Positions 62,189-64,000 of a DNA stretch of 64,000 nucleotides are shown here, piece after piece. The translations under genes were made by a program, and so were the position numbers. Location of the stretch: NCBI GenBank assembly GCA_040220875.1, contig JAVJVX010000009.1, positions 372,001-436,000 on the forward strand, written 5' to 3'. Position 1 is the first letter of the stretch. Each line of letters starts with the position of its first letter. The notes under the pieces were generated by a model that made no database searches, was not told where the DNA came from, and was given only the letters and a program-made list of their open reading frames with translations. Source of the stretch: Alphaproteobacteria bacterium (lineage in GTDB: Bacteria; Pseudomonadota; Alphaproteobacteria; JAVJVX01).

Positions 62189-63654
62189 TGGCATCCAATC
62201 TTCGCACGACGAATCCCTTCGACGAAGACAAGTTCCGCGAGGAATGCGGCGTCTTCGGCATCTGGGGCCATAGCGATGCGGCGGCGCTGACGGCACTGGG
62301 CCTGCATGCGCTCCAGCATCGCGGGCAGGAAGCCGCCGGGATCGTCTCGTACGACGGCGAGCAGTTCCATTCTCACCGGGCGCTGGGGCATGTCGGCGAC
62401 AATTTCGGCACCGAAAAGGTGATCGAGCAGCTCCTCGGCCGCTTCGCTATCGGCCACAACCGCTATTCCACGACCGGCGACACCGTTCTGCGCAACGTGC
62501 AGCCGCTATTTGCCGAATTCGCCTTTGGTGGCCTCGCGATCGCCCATAACGGCAACCTGACCAACGCTTTTCAGGTGCGCCGGCGCCTCGTGGAGACCGG
62601 CTGCCTGTTTCAATCGACCAGCGATACGGAAGTCATCGTCCATCTCATCGCGACCAGTCACAAGAGCACGGTCGTCGACAGGGTGGTCGATGCCCTGCGC
62701 CAGGTGGAGGGTGCTTATTCGCTCGTCGCCCTCACACGCAAGAAGCTTATCGGCGTGCGCGATCCTCACGGCGTGCGCCCGCTGGTCCTGGGCAAGCTGG
62801 AAGGCTCCTTCATCCTCGCGTCGGAGACCTGTGCCCTCGACATCATCGGGGCGGAACACGTTCGCGACGTCGAGCCGGGCGAGCTGATCGTCATAGATTC
62901 CAACGGCCTGACATCGATCAAGCCGTTCCCCGAAGTCAATCACCGGTTCTGTATTTTTGAGTATATCTACTTTGCCCGGCCGGACAGCGTCATCGAAGGC
63001 TCGAACGTTTATCTGGCGCGCAAGCGGATCGGCCAGCAACTTGCCCGGGAGAACCCTGTCGACGCCGATTGCGTGGTGCCGGTTCCCGATTCGGGCGTGC
63101 CGGCCGCCATCGGCTACGCCGAAGAAGCGAAGATTCCCTTCGAGCTCGGCATTATTCGCAACCACTATGTGGGGCGGACCTTCATCGAGCCGACCGACAG
63201 CATTCGCCATCTCGGAGTCAAGCTGAAGCATAACGCCAATTCGGGTCAGCTCCGGGGGCAGCGCGTCATCCTCGTGGACGACAGTATCGTGCGGGGCACG
63301 ACCTCCAAGAAGATCGTCGAAATGGTGCGTCAGGCCGGTGCGAAGGAAGTGCATATGCGCATCGCCAGTCCGCCCACCATCAATTCGTGCTTTTACGGCA
63401 TAGACACACCCGAGCGCAGCAACCTCATCGCCTCCAACCATTCGGTCGAGGAAATGGCACGCCTGATCGGCGTGGACAGTCTGGCCTATCTGTCGATGGA
63501 CGGGCTGTATCGCGCCATGGGCGAGGCAGGCCGGAATGCGGCGACGCCCCAGTATTGCGATGCCTGCTTTACGGGCGAATATCCTATCCGCCTGACCGAT
63601 ATGCTGGAGGGCACCAAGCCGCGCCAGCTCTCGCTTCTTTCGGATGCCCGCTGA
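62188..63654 (+). CDS. purF: Amidophosphoribosyltransferase
   Basis: A 488-residue PurF, first step of purine synthesis. A short propeptide is followed by the nucleophile Cys20 in EECGVFGIWG. The N-terminal glutaminase domain has LQHRGQEAAGIVSYDG. The PRTase loop is VILVDDSIVRGTTSKKIV. VVPVPDSGVPAAIGYAEE and INSCFYGIDTPER are also present. It starts with GTG, sharing one base with the cvpA stop (TAGTG). Confidence 0.97.
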   Translation: MASNLRTTNPFDEDKFREECGVFGIWGHSDAAALTALGLHALQHRGQEAAGIVSYDGEQFHSHRALGHVGDNFGTEKVIEQLLGRFAIGHNRYSTTGDTVLRNVQPLFAEFAFGGLAIAHNGNLTNAFQVRRRLVETGCLFQSTSDTEVIVHLIATSHKSTVVDRVVDALRQVEGAYSLVALTRKKLIGVRDPHGVRPLVLGKLEGSFILASETCALDIIGAEHVRDVEPGELIVIDSNGLTSIKPFPEVNHRFCIFEYIYFARPDSVIEGSNVYLARKRIGQQLARENPVDADCVVPVPDSGVPAAIGYAEEAKIPFELGIIRNHYVGRTFIEPTDSIRHLGVKLKHNANSGQLRGQRVILVDDSIVRGTTSKKIVEMVRQAGAKEVHMRIASPPTINSCFYGIDTPERSNLIASNHSVEEMARLIGVDSLAYLSMDGLYRAMGEAGRNAATPQYCDACFTGEYPIRLTDMLEGTKPRQLSLLSDAR

Positions 63655-63658
63655 GCCC

Positions 63659-64000
63659 ATGACCGGTGAGGCGACCCCACAGCCGCTCGCCGGCCGACTT
63701 GCCCTCATCACGGGGGCGGGACGCGGCATCGGCGCGGCCGTCGCGAAACGGTTTGCGGCCGAAGGCGCACAACTCATTCTGGTCAGCCGGACCCAGGGAG
63801 CGCTCGAGGCGCTGGATGACGAGTTGCGCGAGGCCGGTTTCGAGCCCCCGACCCTTGTCCCGCTCGACCTTGAGGACCTGGACTCGATCGACCGGATGGC
63901 AACCAGCGTGGCTCAGCGCTTTGGACACGTCGACATCCTCGTTGCCAACGCGGCCATTCTGGGCGAACTCACACCCGTCGCCCACATGGACCCCGACATG
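63659..64000 (+). CDS. SDR-family oxidoreductase, 5' part only
   Basis: The first about 114 residues of a short-chain dehydrogenase, cut off by the window edge. LAGRLALITGAGRGIGAAVAKRFAAEGAQLILVSR is the NAD(P) motif, then LEDLDSIDRMATSVAQRFGHVDILVANAAILGELTPVAHMD. It starts 4 bp after purF and may be cotranscribed. Closest types are YciK-like or general FabG-like oxidoreductases; the specific member cannot be fixed from this part. Confidence 0.9.
   Translation, partial: MTGEATPQPLAGRLALITGAGRGIGAAVAKRFAAEGAQLILVSRTQGALEALDDELREAGFEPPTLVPLDLEDLDSIDRMATSVAQRFGHVDILVANAAILGELTPVAHMDPDM

Noticed and set aside
1-64000. CRISPR arrays, insertion sequences, prophage genes, rRNA
   Set aside because: No regularly spaced repeats, transposase, integrase or phage structural genes and no rRNA sequence were seen on either strand. 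Only one tRNA was found.

Overview
The window is a stretch of chromosome from a high-GC alphaproteobacterium. The gene order (divK-pleD, aspS-eipB, hdaA, lptF-lptG-lptD-surA-pdxA-rsmA, gmk-yicC, mltG-fabF-acpP-fabG-fabD, rpsF-rpsR-DUF2232-rplI, dnaB-alr-mlaE-mlaF-radA-cvpA-purF) and the alphaproteobacterial marker families (EipB/DUF1849, HdaA, DUF2066, DUF2232, aa3-oxidase subunit IV) suggest a Rhodospirillales-like lineage. No species can be named from sequence reading alone.

Layout. Positions 1-3450 are the only clearly accessory part. They hold a large MalT-type LuxR regulator in visibly AT-richer DNA and a 5'-truncated DUF3883 gene. The DUF3883 fragment abuts, within about 10 bp, a 5'-truncated TonB C-terminal domain on the other strand. 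A tRNA-Ser(GCU) lies 250 bp further on (3896-3988), with its 3' end facing this block. Positions 4064-6036 hold a flavin-fold (PPOX) gene and a DUF1348 gene divergent from a TetR regulator, with matching operator-like repeats in front of both promoters. Positions 6033-7564 hold two small unknown genes and a Nu-class GST. 

From 7.6 kb on the content is core metabolism: gatC-gatA-gatB (tRNA amidotransferase), ruvX, pyrB with a dihydroorotase-like gene that lacks the zinc HxH motif, plsY, dprA, topA, rnr, an S41 lipoprotein protease, rpmG, the divK-pleD cell-cycle and c-di-GMP pair, aspS-eipB, rnd, a four-gene operon ending in hdaA, purM-purN, a 40-residue oxidase subunit IV peptide, pepA-holC-ndk, the LPS export cluster, gmk-yicC, an SDR, the fatty-acid cluster, S6/S18/L9, cfa, dnaB, alr, mlaE-mlaF, radA, cvpA, purF and the start of another SDR at the right edge.

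How the genes fit together. GatCAB plus an AspRS with a His at the anticodon-discrimination position point to indirect Asn-tRNA synthesis. LptF/G/D, SurA, EipB, PlsY, Cfa and MlaEF cover envelope building. DivK, PleD and HdaA link to cell-cycle and replication control, with DnaB, RuvX, TopA, RadA and HolC as replication and repair factors. I saw no phage, insertion sequence, CRISPR array or rRNA. I did not find a clear undescribed multi-gene system. The most distinctive items are the remnant junction near 3450, the TetR/DUF1348/PPOX module with its paired operators, the non-canonical PyrC, the perfect 19-bp duplication upstream of dnaB, and the terminator-like hairpin in the pepA leader.
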